This document shows positions 22,564 to 23,308 of a stretch of DNA of 23,308 nucleotides, one piece after another. The position numbers were made by a program, and so were the translations under genes. A model generated the notes under the pieces. That model was not told the origin of the DNA, did no database searches, and saw nothing but the letters and a program-made list of their open reading frames with translations. Source of the DNA: Campylobacteraceae bacterium (GTDB taxonomy: Bacteria > Campylobacterota > Campylobacteria > Campylobacterales > Campylobacteraceae); NCBI GenBank assembly GCA_031276365.1, contig JAISNG010000001.1:1-23308 (forward strand). The letters are read 5' to 3'. Positions within the stretch are counted from its first letter, which is position 1; every line of letters starts with the position of its first letter.

Positions 22564-22570
22564 AACCGTT

Positions 22571-23308
22571 TTAAAGTGCGCTCTTTCCCATTAGCCGTAT
22601 CTTATCCATGCCGATATAAAACTCCTTCATAGCGTTCATAAAGAGATAATCGCCAAAATCCGTTACGCTTATTGCACTCTCTTCTTCTCTTACAGCTCCG
22701 ATAAGTTTTAAGGCGGTAAACTGCCAAAAAAGTCCCTTAAAAGCGTCTTTTGCAACCGCGCCGCTATATAATTTCGTCAAAATTTCATAATACGATATAC
22801 TTTTTTGCGAAAAACTTTTTTTATAGGCAGTTGAAATTCCGCGCTTGGCTATAGAACGCATATAATTTTCAAGCGAAAATTCATTTACATATAAACTGCC
22901 GTCCAAAAAGCTAAACGCACCAGCGCCCGCGCCGATATATTCGCTTTTGTCTATTACGTACTCATCTATCAAATCAGAGTGTTTTTTCATGAACGACCAG
23001 CCGTATTTTACAGGATACGCCTCACGCAGACTCTCTTTTACGATATCAAAATAACGCCTCTCATTTTCCACACTGAAATTTCCGAGTTTTGATTTGATGT
23101 TATCTCTCATGATATCAGAACTCATCAGCGGATATACGCTTGTCTGTTCTGGATAGAGCTTTTTAAGCATTTCAAGGTCATACATAAGGGCTTTTTGCGT
23201 TTGATTTGGAAAATTAAAAATAATATCTATGCTTATTATGGGGAGTATCGTTATTATCTTCGCGATTTTTTCAAAAATCTCTTGTCCGCTGCCAAATTTA
23301 TCATATCT
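22571..23308 (-). CDS. HemN-like radical SAM protein (coproporphyrinogen III oxidase family), 5' truncated
   Basis: The frame runs off the right edge; 245 residues are visible. The visible start RYDKFGSGQEIFEKI, then DIIFNFPNQTQKALMYDLEMLKKL and SVYPLM, corresponds to the later strands of the HemN barrel, where 'D-x-I-F-x-F-P-x-Q-T' is a family hallmark. YVIDKSEYIGAGAGAFSFLDGSLYVNEFSLENYM matches the downstream 'G-x-G-A-x-S' segment, and the final 80 residues form the HemN_C-like winged region. The radical SAM cysteines lie outside the window. The family includes oxygen-independent coproporphyrinogen oxidases, HemW chaperones and heme-degrading relatives, and I cannot separate these from the C-terminal part alone. 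It ends 69 bases before phoU. Confidence 0.85.
   Translation of the reverse strand, partial: RYDKFGSGQEIFEKIAKIITILPIISIDIIFNFPNQTQKALMYDLEMLKKLYPEQTSVYPLMSSDIMRDNIKSKLGNFSVENERRYFDIVKESLREAYPVKYGWSFMKKHSDLIDEYVIDKSEYIGAGAGAFSFLDGSLYVNEFSLENYMRSIAKRGISTAYKKSFSQKSISYYEILTKLYSGAVAKDAFKGLFWQFTALKLIGAVREEESAISVTDFGDYLFMNAMKEFYIGMDKIRLMGKSAL

Overview
The window looks like chromosomal DNA of a Campylobacterota (epsilonproteobacterial) species. The evidence is gene order. A divergent bamA/tyrA pair, thrC next to kdsB, and rpsF-ssb-rpsR are all arrangements I know from Campylobacter, and base composition is AT-rich with A/T-ending codons. Lipid A/KDO synthesis (kdsB) and BamA show a Gram-negative envelope. 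The genus cannot be fixed from this window.

Layout. (1) 1-181 is the 3' end of a beta-propeller-like gene, followed by about 1.6 kb without convincing genes. That stretch is packed with palindromic repeat debris and holds a two-copy CRISPR-like repeat. (2) 1768-2232, minus strand, is a GNAT acetyltransferase. (3) 2308-8611, plus strand, is a compact six-gene cluster. It has two tandem paralogous NitT/TauT-type substrate-binding proteins, each behind its own near-identical consensus sigma70 promoter, then the ABC ATPase, the permease, a radical SAM-like protein with an unusual CX8CX2C cysteine motif, and a zinc-ribbon threonine-synthase-like PLP enzyme. I read it as import of a small organic or sulfur/nitrogen compound followed by radical and PLP chemistry; the substrate is unknown. 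This is the best candidate for an undescribed system. (4) 8752-9912 is rpsF-ssb-rpsR. (5) 9913-10581 is repeat debris. It is followed by an AT-rich orphan gene (10582-11703) with a C-terminal PD-(D/E)XK-like motif, probably truncated at its 3' end and probably acquired.

(6) 11713-15075, minus strand, is argB-cutA-thrC-kdsB, with all three junctions being ATGA overlaps, so the genes are translationally coupled. (7) 15076-16189 is a third gene-free, repeat-rich stretch with a MITE-like inverted-repeat element. (8) bamA (minus) and tyrA (plus) diverge from an 88-bp gap, and dgkA follows tyrA. (9) phoU - response regulator - sensor kinase (minus) is a likely phosphate-signalling operon, with an 11-bp-period direct repeat resembling a Pho box just upstream of phoU. 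Its last gene overlaps the end of dgkA. (10) The window ends in a HemN-like gene whose 5' end lies outside.

The three gene-poor stretches share one repeat family (ATTCCCGC...GCGGGAAT and TACCC...GGGTA hairpins) and separate the housekeeping blocks from one another. They also flank the accessory genes (the GNAT gene with the transporter cluster, and the orphan nuclease-like gene).
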